From positions 62,783-126,782 of the forward strand of contig DKJA01000053.1 of the NCBI GenBank assembly GCA_002454505.1: a DNA stretch of 64,000 nucleotides, given 5' to 3'. Source of the DNA: Oxalobacteraceae bacterium UBA6704 (GTDB taxonomy: Bacteria; Pseudomonadota; Gammaproteobacteria; Burkholderiales; Burkholderiaceae_D). The position numbers were made by a program, and so were the translations under genes. The notes below the pieces were generated by a model. That model was given only the letters and a program-made list of their open reading frames with translations, was not told the DNA's origin and did not search any database. Below are positions 24,297 through 33,259 of this stretch, in pieces. The number at the start of each line of letters is the position of its first letter. The first letter of the stretch is position 1.

Positions 24297-26414
24297 TTAC
24301 AGATCCACCTTCATCGTCAGCTTGACGAGGCGCGGCAAACCTGCCGACAGCCGCGTGCCGGCAGCGGCCCAGTAGTATTTGTTGGCGACGTTTTCCACGT
24401 TGGCCTGCCACGTGGTGCGCTTGCCCATCACTGTGGTGACGTAGCGGCTGCCCAGGCTGAACAGCGTGTTCCCGCCCAGGAAAGCCTGGTTCAGATCGTT
24501 GACGGGCCGCGCGCCGGTGAAGTAGGCGCCGCCGTTGACGGACAGGCCGGGCACGGCGGCAAAGTCGTATGACAGGAAGGTGCTGGCAGTGCGCCTGGCG
24601 GCATTCTCCGGCAGCTTGCCGTCATAAGCCGCGCCGATGTTGCGGAATTCCGGATCGATCCACTGTGCGGAACTCTGCCACGACAGCTGCTGCGTCAGCC
24701 TGCCCTGGGCCGACAGTTCCAGGCCGCGGTAATTTTGTTCGCCGTCGGCAGTGAACACGTTCGCAGCATTGGTGTAGTAGCCGGGGCGATCAATGTCGAA
24801 GACGGCCGCCTGCACCAGCGTGCCGCCCGGCACGCGCCAGCGCATGCCCAGTTCCTTCTGCCGGCTGACGCCGGGCGCCAGCCGTTCGTTCTGGTTCGCG
24901 CTGCCGGTCGGTGCCGCTTCGCCTTCTTCCAGCCCCTGCGCCGCCGACGCGTAGAACGACATGTTCTCGTCCACCTTGTAGATCAGCGCCGTCATCGGCG
25001 TGGTCTTGCTGACGTCGTAGTGGCTGCTGCCCTGGTCGCTCGTGTACTTCACGCTGCGCACGCCGGCCACGGCCTGCCAGTGCGGCGAGAACGTCAGCCG
25101 GTCGAGCGCATAGATGCCTTCGTCGCGGCTGTCCAGCGCGGCGGTGGTCGGCGTCGTCGGGAACGCGCCGATGGTCACGTTCGCGACGGGGACCGGGTCG
25201 TACAGGTTCTGCGCGGGGATCGTGTAGTTGGCCTGGTAGATCGGGTCCTGGCCCTTGTCGGTGCGGGTGATGCCGAACGTGACCTCGTGGCGCACAGGCC
25301 CTGTCGCCAGCTTGCCGAACAGTTCGGCGCGCACCATCGTCGAATCGACCACGTGGTGCTGCATGTTGCCGGTAATGCGGCCGGCACCGGTGGCGACGGT
25401 GGCCGCGCTGTTGAAGCGGAAGATCGGCAGCGTGCGGTCGCGCGCCATCTCCGAATGGCCGCCTTCGAGCGTCAACGCCCAGTCGTCGTTCAGCGCGTAA
25501 TCGGCACGCAATTGCACGTTTCTTGTTTCGGCGTCGAACTTCGCCCAGTCGGGCCCCACCAGCTTGTGCGGATCGATCGCACGCGGCAGCGTGATCGTGC
25601 CGCCGACCACCGGCGGCAGCATCACGGCCGCCTGCTCGGTGACGCGGCGCTTGTCGTATTCCAGATCCGTCTTCAGGCGCAGGCGGGCGCTCACACGCCA
25701 GTCCAGCGCGGCCGATGCGAACGCGCGGTTGCCGTTGCCCACGTGGTCCAGGTGCGAACCCAGCGTGCCGCCGGCGGCGTTGACGCGAACGCCCACCTGG
25801 TTGTCCGCGCCGAAGCGGCGCGCGATATCGGCCGAGGCCACCGCCGTGCCGTTCTGGTCGACGACGAGGCCCAGCGACGTGACGGGCGTGGCGCCGGCCC
25901 GCTTGGTGACGAAGTTGACGACACCAGCCGGCGACGTGAAACCGTAGTACAGCGCCGTGGCGCCTTTCAGCACCTCGACGCGCTCCTTGTTCTCCATCGG
26001 CACCTGCGAGAAATTCATCACCGGCAGCGAACCGTTCAGGCGGTAATTCGTGCGGTTCTCGACGGCGATGCCGCGCACCACCAATTGATCCCACGTGTCG
26101 CCGCCGTTCTGCTGGCGCGTCACGCCGGCCGTGTTGCGTACCGCGTCGTACAGGCCGCCGGCAGCCTGCAGTTCCAGCACTTCGCGGGTGATCACGTTGA
26201 CGGTCGACGGCACGTCCATGATGTCCGACCCGCGGAACGATCCCGCCTCGACGGTGTTGGGCGTGAAGCCGTCGGCGCGTGCGGCCGTCACCTTGACGGC
26301 CTGCATGACCTTGTCGTCCGCTTCCTGCGCCGTGGCGAGGGCGGGGATGGCAAGCATGACGGCGATGGTCAACGGGCGGAGCGTGGCGGGAACGCGGCGG
26401 ATGGAGGGCGGCAT
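24297..26414 (-). CDS. TonB-dependent siderophore receptor
   Basis: 705 residues from the ATG giving MPPSIRRVPATLRPL, with signal peptide (MLAIPALATAQ); a start further upstream is unlikely. The plug domain shows EVLELQAAGGLYDAVRNTAGVTRQQNGGDTWDQLVVRGIAVENRTNYRLNGSLP and KERVEVLKGATALYYGFTSPAGVVNFVTKRA, typical of FhuA/FpvA-like receptors for ferric siderophores. The C-terminal beta-barrel repeats are present and the last residue region is LVKLTMKVDL. A Fur box lies upstream at 26463-26480, so low iron should induce it. No siderophore synthesis genes are adjacent. Confidence 0.93.
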   Translation of the reverse strand: MPPSIRRVPATLRPLTIAVMLAIPALATAQEADDKVMQAVKVTAARADGFTPNTVEAGSFRGSDIMDVPSTVNVITREVLELQAAGGLYDAVRNTAGVTRQQNGGDTWDQLVVRGIAVENRTNYRLNGSLPVMNFSQVPMENKERVEVLKGATALYYGFTSPAGVVNFVTKRAGATPVTSLGLVVDQNGTAVASADIARRFGADNQVGVRVNAAGGTLGSHLDHVGNGNRAFASAALDWRVSARLRLKTDLEYDKRRVTEQAAVMLPPVVGGTITLPRAIDPHKLVGPDWAKFDAETRNVQLRADYALNDDWALTLEGGHSEMARDRTLPIFRFNSAATVATGAGRITGNMQHHVVDSTMVRAELFGKLATGPVRHEVTFGITRTDKGQDPIYQANYTIPAQNLYDPVPVANVTIGAFPTTPTTAALDSRDEGIYALDRLTFSPHWQAVAGVRSVKYTSDQGSSHYDVSKTTPMTALIYKVDENMSFYASAAQGLEEGEAAPTGSANQNERLAPGVSRQKELGMRWRVPGGTLVQAAVFDIDRPGYYTNAANVFTADGEQNYRGLELSAQGRLTQQLSWQSSAQWIDPEFRNIGAAYDGKLPENAARRTASTFLSYDFAAVPGLSVNGGAYFTGARPVNDLNQAFLGGNTLFSLGSRYVTTVMGKRTTWQANVENVANKYYWAAAGTRLSAGLPRLVKLTMKVDL

Positions 26415-26462
26415 GAAAGGCTTTTCGGTTGAATGAACGGGCAATATTGCAGGATGATAGCC

Positions 26463-26480
26463 TTTAATGAGAATCATTCG
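26463..26480. promoter_or_regulatory. Fur box
   Basis: TTTAATGAGAATCATTCG contains the AATGAGAATCATT core of a Fur box with its dyad. It lies about 50 bp before the siderophore receptor start, so it should repress the receptor under iron-replete conditions. It also faces the divergent PAP2 gene. Confidence 0.8.
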
Positions 26481-26587
26481 CAACTACGGCTATCACTTAA
26501 CGCGTTCTTCACAGAAACATCACCGGCGATTAACCGGGCTCCCGTTACGCTCTCTGCCGATACTGTCACGCTTCCACGCCGATTTCC

Positions 26588-27307
26588 ATGCCCCTTGAAC
26601 TTCCCGCATCCTTCCGACGCTTCCTGCTGCTCGCACTGGCCCTGTCCGCATTATCGATCCTCTGGCTGGGCAACTACACCGATATCGATGTCCGGCTCGC
26701 CGACCTGTTTTACGACCGCACCGCCCACGCGTTTCCCTGGCGCGATGCGTGGCTGACCGAACGTTTTTCCCACGGCATCGTGAAGCAGCTGCTGATCGTG
26801 CTGGCCGCCGTGCCGGTCTGCCTGGTGCTGGGCGAGATGCTGCTGCGCCGGCGCTTTCTCGGCGCGTGGTGGCGGCCCCGCCTGCGCTTCGTGGCGCTGT
26901 GCGCGGCGGCGATCCCCACGGTGACGTCGCTGCTGAAGCAGGCCAGCACGTCGCACTGCCCGTGGGACCTGGAACGCTATGGCGGCAGCCAGGCTTACCT
27001 GCGCCTGCTCGATCACGTGCCCCGGCTGGCCGAGGCGGGCAAGTGCCTGCCGGCCGGTCACGCATCGAGTGCGTTGTGGCTGGTCGCCATCGGCGTGTTC
27101 TGGCTGCCGCACCGCCCCCGCGCCGCCTTGGCCGCGTCGGCGGCCGGGCTGGCGTCCGGCCTGGCGCTGGGCTGGCTGCAGCAGATGCGCGGCGCCCACT
27201 TCCTCACGCACACACTGTGGTCGGCATGGATCGCCGTCATGCTGGCGCTCGTGCTGCTTGAGGCGACGCAACCGCGGCGACGCGCGTTGGCCCTGCAGTC
27301 CACTTAA
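26588..27307 (+). CDS. PAP2-family membrane phosphatase
   Basis: 239 residues with about five or six membrane helices. The PAP2 signature is present: KQASTSHCPWDL (motif 1 region with Lys), CLPAGHASSA (motif 2), and MRGAHFLTHTLW (motif 3 with His). These suggest a lipid-A or undecaprenyl/phosphatidyl phosphate phosphatase acting at the periplasmic face. It is divergent from the siderophore receptor, sharing a 170-bp intergenic space with the Fur box, so its control may be linked. The substrate is inferred from the family. Confidence 0.9.
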   Translation: MPLELPASFRRFLLLALALSALSILWLGNYTDIDVRLADLFYDRTAHAFPWRDAWLTERFSHGIVKQLLIVLAAVPVCLVLGEMLLRRRFLGAWWRPRLRFVALCAAAIPTVTSLLKQASTSHCPWDLERYGGSQAYLRLLDHVPRLAEAGKCLPAGHASSALWLVAIGVFWLPHRPRAALAASAAGLASGLALGWLQQMRGAHFLTHTLWSAWIAVMLALVLLEATQPRRRALALQST

Positions 27308-27328
27308 CATCCTTTTAACCACCACTTC

Positions 27329-27352
27329 ACGCCGGCTTTACCTTGCCGGCGT
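27329..27352 (+). other. Perfect hairpin after PAP2 gene
   Basis: ACGCCGGC (27329-27336) and GCCGGCGT (27345-27352) form an 8-bp stem with an 8-nt loop. There is no following T-run, so it may be a weak terminator or a structural element before the small gene at 27400. Confidence 0.4.
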
Positions 27353-27399
27353 CAAGATGGCGATCGCCCTCGGCAGTTCACCATCACAGGAAACACGCA

Positions 27400-27525
27400 A
27401 TGAAATTCTTCGCCCTCGGCGCCTTCACCGCCGGCATGCTGGCCCTGTGCGGCCAGCGCCGTGCCGCCTTCTGGGCCGCCGCCCTTGGCTTTGCCGCCAT
27501 GCTGCTGGCCGTCGCCGCCGATTAG
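27400..27525 (+). CDS. Small membrane protein
   Basis: 41 residues, two hydrophobic segments (MKFFALGAFTAGMLALCG, then AAFWAAALGFAAMLLAVAAD) separated by a short basic QRR turn. AGGAAAC lies about 7 bp before the ATG at 27400, a reasonable ribosome site. Its stop overlaps the convergent monooxygenase stop by 3 bp. No family is recognised; such hairpin membrane peptides can be regulators or leaderless small proteins. Confidence is limited by length. Confidence 0.5.
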   Translation: MKFFALGAFTAGMLALCGQRRAAFWAAALGFAAMLLAVAAD

Positions 27526-28979
27526 TCGGCGTCCCGATAAGCGGGGAACACCGCCGGCGTCCACTCGTCGCCATCCAGCTCCGGCACATCGTGCCGCACC
27601 ATAGCCGCGTAATAATGCGCCGCTTCCTCGGCCAGCAGCTTGCCGGCCAATCCCCGCGCCAGGTACTGCGCGCCGTCGCTGATCTGCGGGATGTCGCCCG
27701 AACTAAGCCCCTGCGACTGCGTGGCGGCGTAGTTGAAGCAGTGGATGCGCTCCAGGCCCGGGCAGTCGCCCGCCACGCGCTGCTGGAATTCGTAATGTGG
27801 CCCGAGGTCGGGCGACTCGGCCAGCTCCTGGTCTTCCTCGCCTGGCGGCGGCGTAAAGCGATCACGCCACAAGCGCACGTGCGGCGCGATGCGCGCGAAT
27901 TCGGGTCGCGCTGCCCAGTCGTTGCGGTAGCCGGTCCCGAACAGCACGAAGTCCGTGGCCAGCGGGCCCAACGCGGTATCAAGCCGCAGCGAACCGTCGC
28001 GGCGCGGTACCGCCGACTGCACCGGCGCACCGAAATGAAAATGCGCATTGGCATGGCGCGACACGCGCCGCGTGCTGCCCTGCGGCGGCGGCAGCTGCTG
28101 CACATTCAAAAAGTGGCGGAAGCGCCATTTCCATTCGTCGGGCAGCGTGCGGAAGCCATGCACGAGGCCCGGATTGAAGGCCGCGCGGCCTTTCGCAGTG
28201 AGCGGGAACGTGGCGCGCCGGATCAGCAGGTCGACACGGGCCGCCCCCACTTCCAGCGCGGTGGCGGCAGCATCCATCGCCGACGCGCTGCCACCGATCA
28301 CCGCCACGCGCAGGCCACGTAACCGTTCGGCAGGCCAGTGCTCGCCCGAGTGCGCCCGCTGCGCTGCCGGCACATCGTTCGCCCAAGCCGGCAGCCACGG
28401 CGCACCGAGGCCATCGCGGCCCGTGGCCAGCACCACGTGACGGGCCAGCACCGTGGTACGCGCACCATCGTTCACGTCGTGGGCAAACGCCAGCTGCACG
28501 AGGCCATCGCCGCGCGGCTGCAGATCGACGAGCCGCTGCCCATTGCGCACATCCAGCTTCAGCACCTGCCGGTACCAGCGCAGATACCCGGCCCACTGCA
28601 GGCGGGGGATCTTGTCCAGCTCCCGCCACCGTTGCGCGCCGAACTGCGCCTCGAACCAGGCGCGGAACGTCAATGCGGGCAGGCCCAGCGCCGGACCGCT
28701 CAGCTCCTTCACCGACCGCAGTGTCTCCATCCGCGCCGTGGTAGCCCACGGACCTTCGAAGCCTTCCGGTGCCCGGTCGAACACGCGTGCGCCGATGCCA
28801 AGCTGGGTCAGCGCGGCAGCCACCGTCAAACCGGCCATGCCGCCGCCGACGATGACGGTGTCGAGCACGGGCTGGCCGTCCACCGTTCGGGCAGGCACCC
28901 AGCGCGGCGCGGGCAGCTGCAGGATTTCGAGGTCGGCGTGCAGCCGCGCCTCAAGTGCGGTCAATGACGGCGCGTCCAT
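27522..28979 (-). CDS. Flavin-dependent monooxygenase-like oxidoreductase
   Basis: 485 residues from ATG 28979 (MDAPSLTALEARLHADL). It has two dinucleotide-binding motifs: VIVGGGMAGL (45-51, FAD) and VAVIGGSASAMDAA (226-239, NAD(P)H). ATGRDG at 185-190 and the C-terminal FGTGYRNDW strand resemble flavin-containing monooxygenases. These insert oxygen next to N, S or carbonyl. The start overlaps the sulfurtransferase stop by 1 bp, and this is the last gene of an eight-gene operon with transport and sulfur genes, so oxidation of an organosulfur or related substrate is likely (inference). Confidence 0.82.
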   Translation of the reverse strand: MDAPSLTALEARLHADLEILQLPAPRWVPARTVDGQPVLDTVIVGGGMAGLTVAAALTQLGIGARVFDRAPEGFEGPWATTARMETLRSVKELSGPALGLPALTFRAWFEAQFGAQRWRELDKIPRLQWAGYLRWYRQVLKLDVRNGQRLVDLQPRGDGLVQLAFAHDVNDGARTTVLARHVVLATGRDGLGAPWLPAWANDVPAAQRAHSGEHWPAERLRGLRVAVIGGSASAMDAAATALEVGAARVDLLIRRATFPLTAKGRAAFNPGLVHGFRTLPDEWKWRFRHFLNVQQLPPPQGSTRRVSRHANAHFHFGAPVQSAVPRRDGSLRLDTALGPLATDFVLFGTGYRNDWAARPEFARIAPHVRLWRDRFTPPPGEEDQELAESPDLGPHYEFQQRVAGDCPGLERIHCFNYAATQSQGLSSGDIPQISDGAQYLARGLAGKLLAEEAAHYYAAMVRHDVPELDGDEWTPAVFPAYRDAD

Positions 28980-29827
28980 CAACCGCTCGCCATCGGCCGC
29001 AGCGGGTCGTGCGACCACTCGCTCCACGAGCCCGGATACAGGATGCCGGTCGGCAGGCCGGCCACGGCCATCGCCAGCAGGTTGTGGCATGCCGTCACGC
29101 CGGAGCCGCACTGGTGCACGCTGGCGGCGGGATCCGCGCCGGCCAGCAGCGTGCCGAATTGGGCGGCCAGCGCGGCCGGCTCGGCAAACGTGCCGTCCGC
29201 ATTCAGGTTGTGCTGGAAGAAGCGGTTGCGTGCGCCGGGAATATGGCCGGCGGCGGCGTCGAGCGGTTCCACGTCGCCCCGGTAGCGCTCCGGTGCGCGC
29301 GCATCGACCAGCGTCACGCCGGCCAACTGCGCCTGCAACTCGGGCGCCTCTACTGTTGCCACCAGTGGCGGCCTTTCAGGATACAGCGCGTGTGCGCCCG
29401 GCGATACCACGCCGCTGTCCACGCCACCGCCAGCCCGCTGCCATGCGGCCAGGCCGCCATCGAGCACGCGCACCTGGTCATGGCCAAGCCAGCGCAGCAG
29501 CCACCACAGCCGGGCGGCGAACATGCTGTTCTGGCGGTCGTACACCACGACATCCGTCAGCGGCCCGATACCCAGCGCACCAATAACGGCAGCAAATGCG
29601 GCGCGCTGCGGCAGCGGATGCCGGCCGCGGAACGTGCCCTCGGCGTCATGCTTCGCGCCAGACAGCTCGTCTTCGAGATGCAGATAAAACGCGCCGGGGA
29701 TGTGCGCCGCTTCGTAGGCGCGGCGGCCGGCCTGCACATCGGCCAGGTCGAAGCTGGCATCGATGATCACGGTGCCGGTTGCCAGGCGCAAGTCGACGGC
29801 ATCGATCAGAGGAGAATTCGTCGCCAT
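28979..29827 (-). CDS. sseA: 3-Mercaptopyruvate sulfurtransferase-like protein (two rhodanese domains)
   Basis: 282 residues from ATG 29827. Two rhodanese domains are visible: N-terminal (about 10-145, DVVVYDRQNSMFAARLWWLLRWLGHDQVRVLDGGLAAWQ) and C-terminal (about 160-280). The active-site loop in the second domain is HQCGSGVTAC with Cys240, the CGSG(V)T form used by 3-mercaptopyruvate sulfurtransferases rather than thiosulfate-specific rhodaneses. The first domain lacks a catalytic Cys at the equivalent point, as usual. It would transfer sulfane sulfur to a thiol or cyanide. Its place between the amidohydrolase and the monooxygenase argues for sulfur recovery from a transported compound. Confidence 0.88.
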   Translation of the reverse strand: MATNSPLIDAVDLRLATGTVIIDASFDLADVQAGRRAYEAAHIPGAFYLHLEDELSGAKHDAEGTFRGRHPLPQRAAFAAVIGALGIGPLTDVVVYDRQNSMFAARLWWLLRWLGHDQVRVLDGGLAAWQRAGGGVDSGVVSPGAHALYPERPPLVATVEAPELQAQLAGVTLVDARAPERYRGDVEPLDAAAGHIPGARNRFFQHNLNADGTFAEPAALAAQFGTLLAGADPAASVHQCGSGVTACHNLLAMAVAGLPTGILYPGSWSEWSHDPLRPMASG

Positions 29828-29831
29828 CGGA

Positions 29832-30764
29832 TCAGCGCGCCAGTTGCGGCAGCAGGCGTTCAGCATTGCCGCGCAGGATATCGTGGACCGTGTCGTCGCC
29901 CAGCCCGAGCGAGGCCAGGCCGTTCAGCGTCACCTGCGGATTGCCGACCGGGCTGTCGGTGCCGAACACGATGTTCGACTTCGGCACGAAGCCCAGCAGC
30001 GCTCCCAGGTTTTCCGGCGTCGCCGACGTGGTGCAGTCGAAGTAAACCCGCGCCAGGGCAGGCCGCACGCCCTCGGGCAGGTTCTCGCGCGCCGACTCCG
30101 TGTATATCTGCGCGCGGTCGATGCGGGCCAGCGCGGAAGGCAGCACGCCCCCGGCATGGCTGAAGATGAACTTGATGTCGGGGAAGCGCGTGAACGCACC
30201 GTTGTACAGCATGCTGGTAATCGCCCGCGTGGTGTCGAACAGGTATTCCATCGCCGACGGCGGCACGCCCTTCATGATCCACCGGTAGTAATACGGCGGC
30301 TGCGGGTGCACGAACACCACGGCCTTGCGGCGGTTCAGTTCTTCCAGCACGGGGAAGAACACCGGGTCGCCCAGCCATTGTTCGCCATAGCAGGTGAACA
30401 GGCCGATGCCTTCGGCGCCCAGTTCGTCCAGCGCGCGGGCGATCTCGGCCAGCGCCGCATCGATGTCCGGCAGCGGCAGCGTGGCGAACAGGCCGAAGCG
30501 GCCTTTGTACTGCTGCTTCAGGTCGGAGCCATAGTCGTTGACCGAAAGGGCCAGCGCGATGGCGCGGTCGCGGTCGCCGAACCACACGCCGGGCGAGCGC
30601 AGCGACAGCAGTGCGGTACCCGTGCCGTTGGCATCCATCCAGTCGATCGAGCGCTGCGGCGTCCAGTCGAACAGGCTGGGCACGTAGGCCAGTTCGTCGC
30701 GGATCTCCGGCGTGTCCATGTAGGCGGGCGGGAAGAAGTGGTGGTGGAAGTCGATATGGGCCAT
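29832..30764 (-). CDS. ACMSD-type amidohydrolase / decarboxylase
   Basis: 310 residues. It begins MAHIDFHHHFFPP, with H7 and H9 as metal ligands; VFVHPQPP gives the third His, IFSHAGG the fourth, and FGTDSP the terminal Asp. This is the TIM-barrel amidohydrolase-2 family, which includes ACMSD and related decarboxylases or hydrolases of cyclic or aromatic acids. It follows the TonB receptor by 24 bp and precedes the sulfurtransferase by 4 bp, so it is in the operon core and probably performs the main breakdown step. The substrate is unknown. Confidence 0.85.
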   Translation of the reverse strand: MAHIDFHHHFFPPAYMDTPEIRDELAYVPSLFDWTPQRSIDWMDANGTGTALLSLRSPGVWFGDRDRAIALALSVNDYGSDLKQQYKGRFGLFATLPLPDIDAALAEIARALDELGAEGIGLFTCYGEQWLGDPVFFPVLEELNRRKAVVFVHPQPPYYYRWIMKGVPPSAMEYLFDTTRAITSMLYNGAFTRFPDIKFIFSHAGGVLPSALARIDRAQIYTESARENLPEGVRPALARVYFDCTTSATPENLGALLGFVPKSNIVFGTDSPVGNPQVTLNGLASLGLGDDTVHDILRGNAERLLPQLAR

Positions 30765-30788
30765 GGGGTTCTCCGAAAATGGATGGGA

Positions 30789-33221
30789 TCAGAATTTGTA
30801 GGTCAGCCTGGCGTACAGGTAGCGGCCGAAAGGATCGGACGGACCGTTCGGGTAAGGCGTGTACGACACCGTGCGGTTCGCCAGGCTCAGCGTGTCCACG
30901 CGCTTGTCGAACAGGTTCTGCGCGCCGACCGTCACCTTGACCGCCGGCGTGAGCTGGTAGCGCAGGTCGAGGTCGATCATCGTCGAGGCGCCGATCACCT
31001 GGTCGTTGGCGGCGTTGCTCAGGTTACTGACGAGGAAAGTGCCGTAGCGGGCGGCGCCCAGCGTGGCGCCGAACTCGCCCAGCGTGTAGTCGCCGCTGGC
31101 GACGATCTTGCTGCGCGGCGCGGCCTGTTCGATATTGTTGCGGGCCACCCGGTTGATGATGGTCAGGCCGGCCGTGTCGAGGAAGGGGTTGTTGCGCACC
31201 GCGTCGATCTCGATGTCGTGCCAGTGGCCGGACAGGCCCAGGTTCAGGCGCCCGGCGCGCTGCAGGTCCAGCCGGTAGCGGCTGACGATGTCGATGCCGC
31301 GCGTCGTGTAATCGACGGCGTTGCTGAAGTACTGGGCGATCGCCACGTCCGGATAACCGGCGGCGGTCAGCGTCCGGGTCACGTAGGAACCAGTCAGGTT
31401 GCCGGAATAGACGATGGCATTGGTCAGCTTGCGGCGGTAAGCATCCACCGTCACGGCGGCCGCCTTGGAAGGGCGCCATACCAGGCCGGCGCTGATGCTC
31501 TTCGATTTTTCCGGCGTCAGCTCGGTGGCGCCCAGCAGCCTGGCCAGCTCGCTGGCGACGGGCAGCACGCGGCCCTGCGTGATGATGCCCACGCCGGACG
31601 GCGCCTGGCCGGTGGTTTGCGACAGGCCCATCTGCCCCAGCGACGGCGCGCGGTAGCCGCTGCCGGCCGAAGCACGCAGCGCGAATTCGGACGTGACGTC
31701 GAAGCGTAGATTGCCCTGCGCGCTGGTGTTGGTACCGAAGTCGGAATAGTCTTCCGCGCGCACCGCCAGGCCAGCCTGGATGCGCTCGGTCAGCGCCTGT
31801 TCCGCATCCAGGTACAGGCTGGTGACGTGGCGGCTGTATTGGCCCGCATCGGAAACGCGCAGCGGCTGATTTCCGGGCGGGTAGCCCGATGGTGCCGGCT
31901 TGCCCGCGTTCGGGCCGTCGAGGATCACGCTGCCGCCGTTGATGTAACCCGATTCGTCGCCAGGGCCTTCTTCCCACACCTCGCGCCGGTAGGCACCGCC
32001 GGCCCGGACGGTCAGCGGCTCTTGCGCATACGACGTGGCGATATCGCGCACATACGAGAACTGCGCTTCGCTCAGCGAGTTGTCGAAGCTGCCGATGTAG
32101 AACTGCGTGGGACTGGCGGTGCCCAGGCTGGCATTGGTGGCGCCGTAGGCGTTGCGGTGCGAGTTGTTGGCGCCGTGGCTCAGGCTGACGTCCCACAGAC
32201 CGGCATCCCGGTTGCCCACGCGCGCGCCGGCCGTCACCGAATAATTCTCGGAGCGCTGGTCGGTGGTGGTCGGCGCACCGTCCGGGAAGATGCTGCGCAC
32301 ATTGGCGTCGTCGGCCGGACGCAGCGGAATCAGCGTGGCCAGCGAATCCTTGCGGGACAACGTGGCGGTGCCATACAGCTGCGTCGATGCCGCGATGCGG
32401 CTCTCGGCATTGAGCACGACGTTGAGGATTTCGCGGTCCGGCTTGCCGGAGCCCCAGACGATGCGGTTGACGTTCGCTTCGCGCGGGTCGCCGGCGAAGT
32501 AGTACTGGCGCGTGTCTTCGTAGCCGCTGTCCATGGCGGTGTTGTTCGTCGCATTCACGCTCAGGTTGACGAAGCCGTCGCCCGGCAGGCTGGTGGCGAC
32601 CCAGCCGCTGACGTTGCGGCTGCGGCCTTCGCCGGATTTGTAGCTGCCCGTCTGCACGGATACCTCGCCGCCCCGGTCGTCGTCGCGCAGCACGATATTG
32701 ATCACGCCGGCAATCGCATCCGATCCGTATTGGGCGGATGCGCCGTCGCGCAGCACTTCCACGCGTTCGATGGCGCTCAGCGGAATCGCATCCAGGTCGA
32801 CCGCCTGCGCGCCCTGGTCGTAGCCGGCCTGGGTGCGCACGATGGCGTTCGGGTTGATGCGGTGGCCGTTCAGCAGGACCAGCGTGTAGTTGGGGTTCAT
32901 GCCGCCCAGCGCGGCGGCCTTGGCGTTCCACGCCTCGGAACCGACGGCCGTCCCCTGCGGAAAGTTGACGGACGGCGCCAGCTGCTGCAGCGCCTGCAGG
33001 ATCGTCACGGCGCCGCTGGCACCCAGCTGCTTCGCACTGATCACGTCGACGGGCGACGCGCCGCCCAGCTCCTGTACATTGGCGCGGTTGCTGCCGATGA
33101 TGACGACGGATTCCGGCTGCGCCGCTTCCTGGCCATGGGCGTGTGCGGAGAAGGCGAGGCCGATGGCGGCGGCCACCAGGCCAAGCCGGGCGGTAGGGCG
33201 GGAGTGCGTAGCAGGATTCAT
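30789..33221 (-). CDS. TonB-dependent outer-membrane receptor
   Basis: 810 residues from ATG 33221 (MNPATHSRPTARLGLVAAAIGLAFSAHAHGQ signal peptide); a start at 33263 overlaps the substrate-binding gene stop as ATGA and is also possible. The plug domain carries VVIIGSNRANVQELGGASPVDVISAKQLG, GYDQGAQAVDLDAIPLSAIERVEVLRDGASAQYGSDAIAGVINIVL. A 22-strand barrel and terminal LTYKF follow. Unlike the siderophore receptor, this one sits in an operon with an ABC importer, so it probably takes up an organic (perhaps sulfur-containing) solute rather than iron. Confidence 0.92.
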   Translation of the reverse strand: MNPATHSRPTARLGLVAAAIGLAFSAHAHGQEAAQPESVVIIGSNRANVQELGGASPVDVISAKQLGASGAVTILQALQQLAPSVNFPQGTAVGSEAWNAKAAALGGMNPNYTLVLLNGHRINPNAIVRTQAGYDQGAQAVDLDAIPLSAIERVEVLRDGASAQYGSDAIAGVINIVLRDDDRGGEVSVQTGSYKSGEGRSRNVSGWVATSLPGDGFVNLSVNATNNTAMDSGYEDTRQYYFAGDPREANVNRIVWGSGKPDREILNVVLNAESRIAASTQLYGTATLSRKDSLATLIPLRPADDANVRSIFPDGAPTTTDQRSENYSVTAGARVGNRDAGLWDVSLSHGANNSHRNAYGATNASLGTASPTQFYIGSFDNSLSEAQFSYVRDIATSYAQEPLTVRAGGAYRREVWEEGPGDESGYINGGSVILDGPNAGKPAPSGYPPGNQPLRVSDAGQYSRHVTSLYLDAEQALTERIQAGLAVRAEDYSDFGTNTSAQGNLRFDVTSEFALRASAGSGYRAPSLGQMGLSQTTGQAPSGVGIITQGRVLPVASELARLLGATELTPEKSKSISAGLVWRPSKAAAVTVDAYRRKLTNAIVYSGNLTGSYVTRTLTAAGYPDVAIAQYFSNAVDYTTRGIDIVSRYRLDLQRAGRLNLGLSGHWHDIEIDAVRNNPFLDTAGLTIINRVARNNIEQAAPRSKIVASGDYTLGEFGATLGAARYGTFLVSNLSNAANDQVIGASTMIDLDLRYQLTPAVKVTVGAQNLFDKRVDTLSLANRTVSYTPYPNGPSDPFGRYLYARLTYKF

Positions 33222-33259
33222 GGTCGGCAGGGTCGTTGAAGTGGAAAAGGGAAAAGTGC

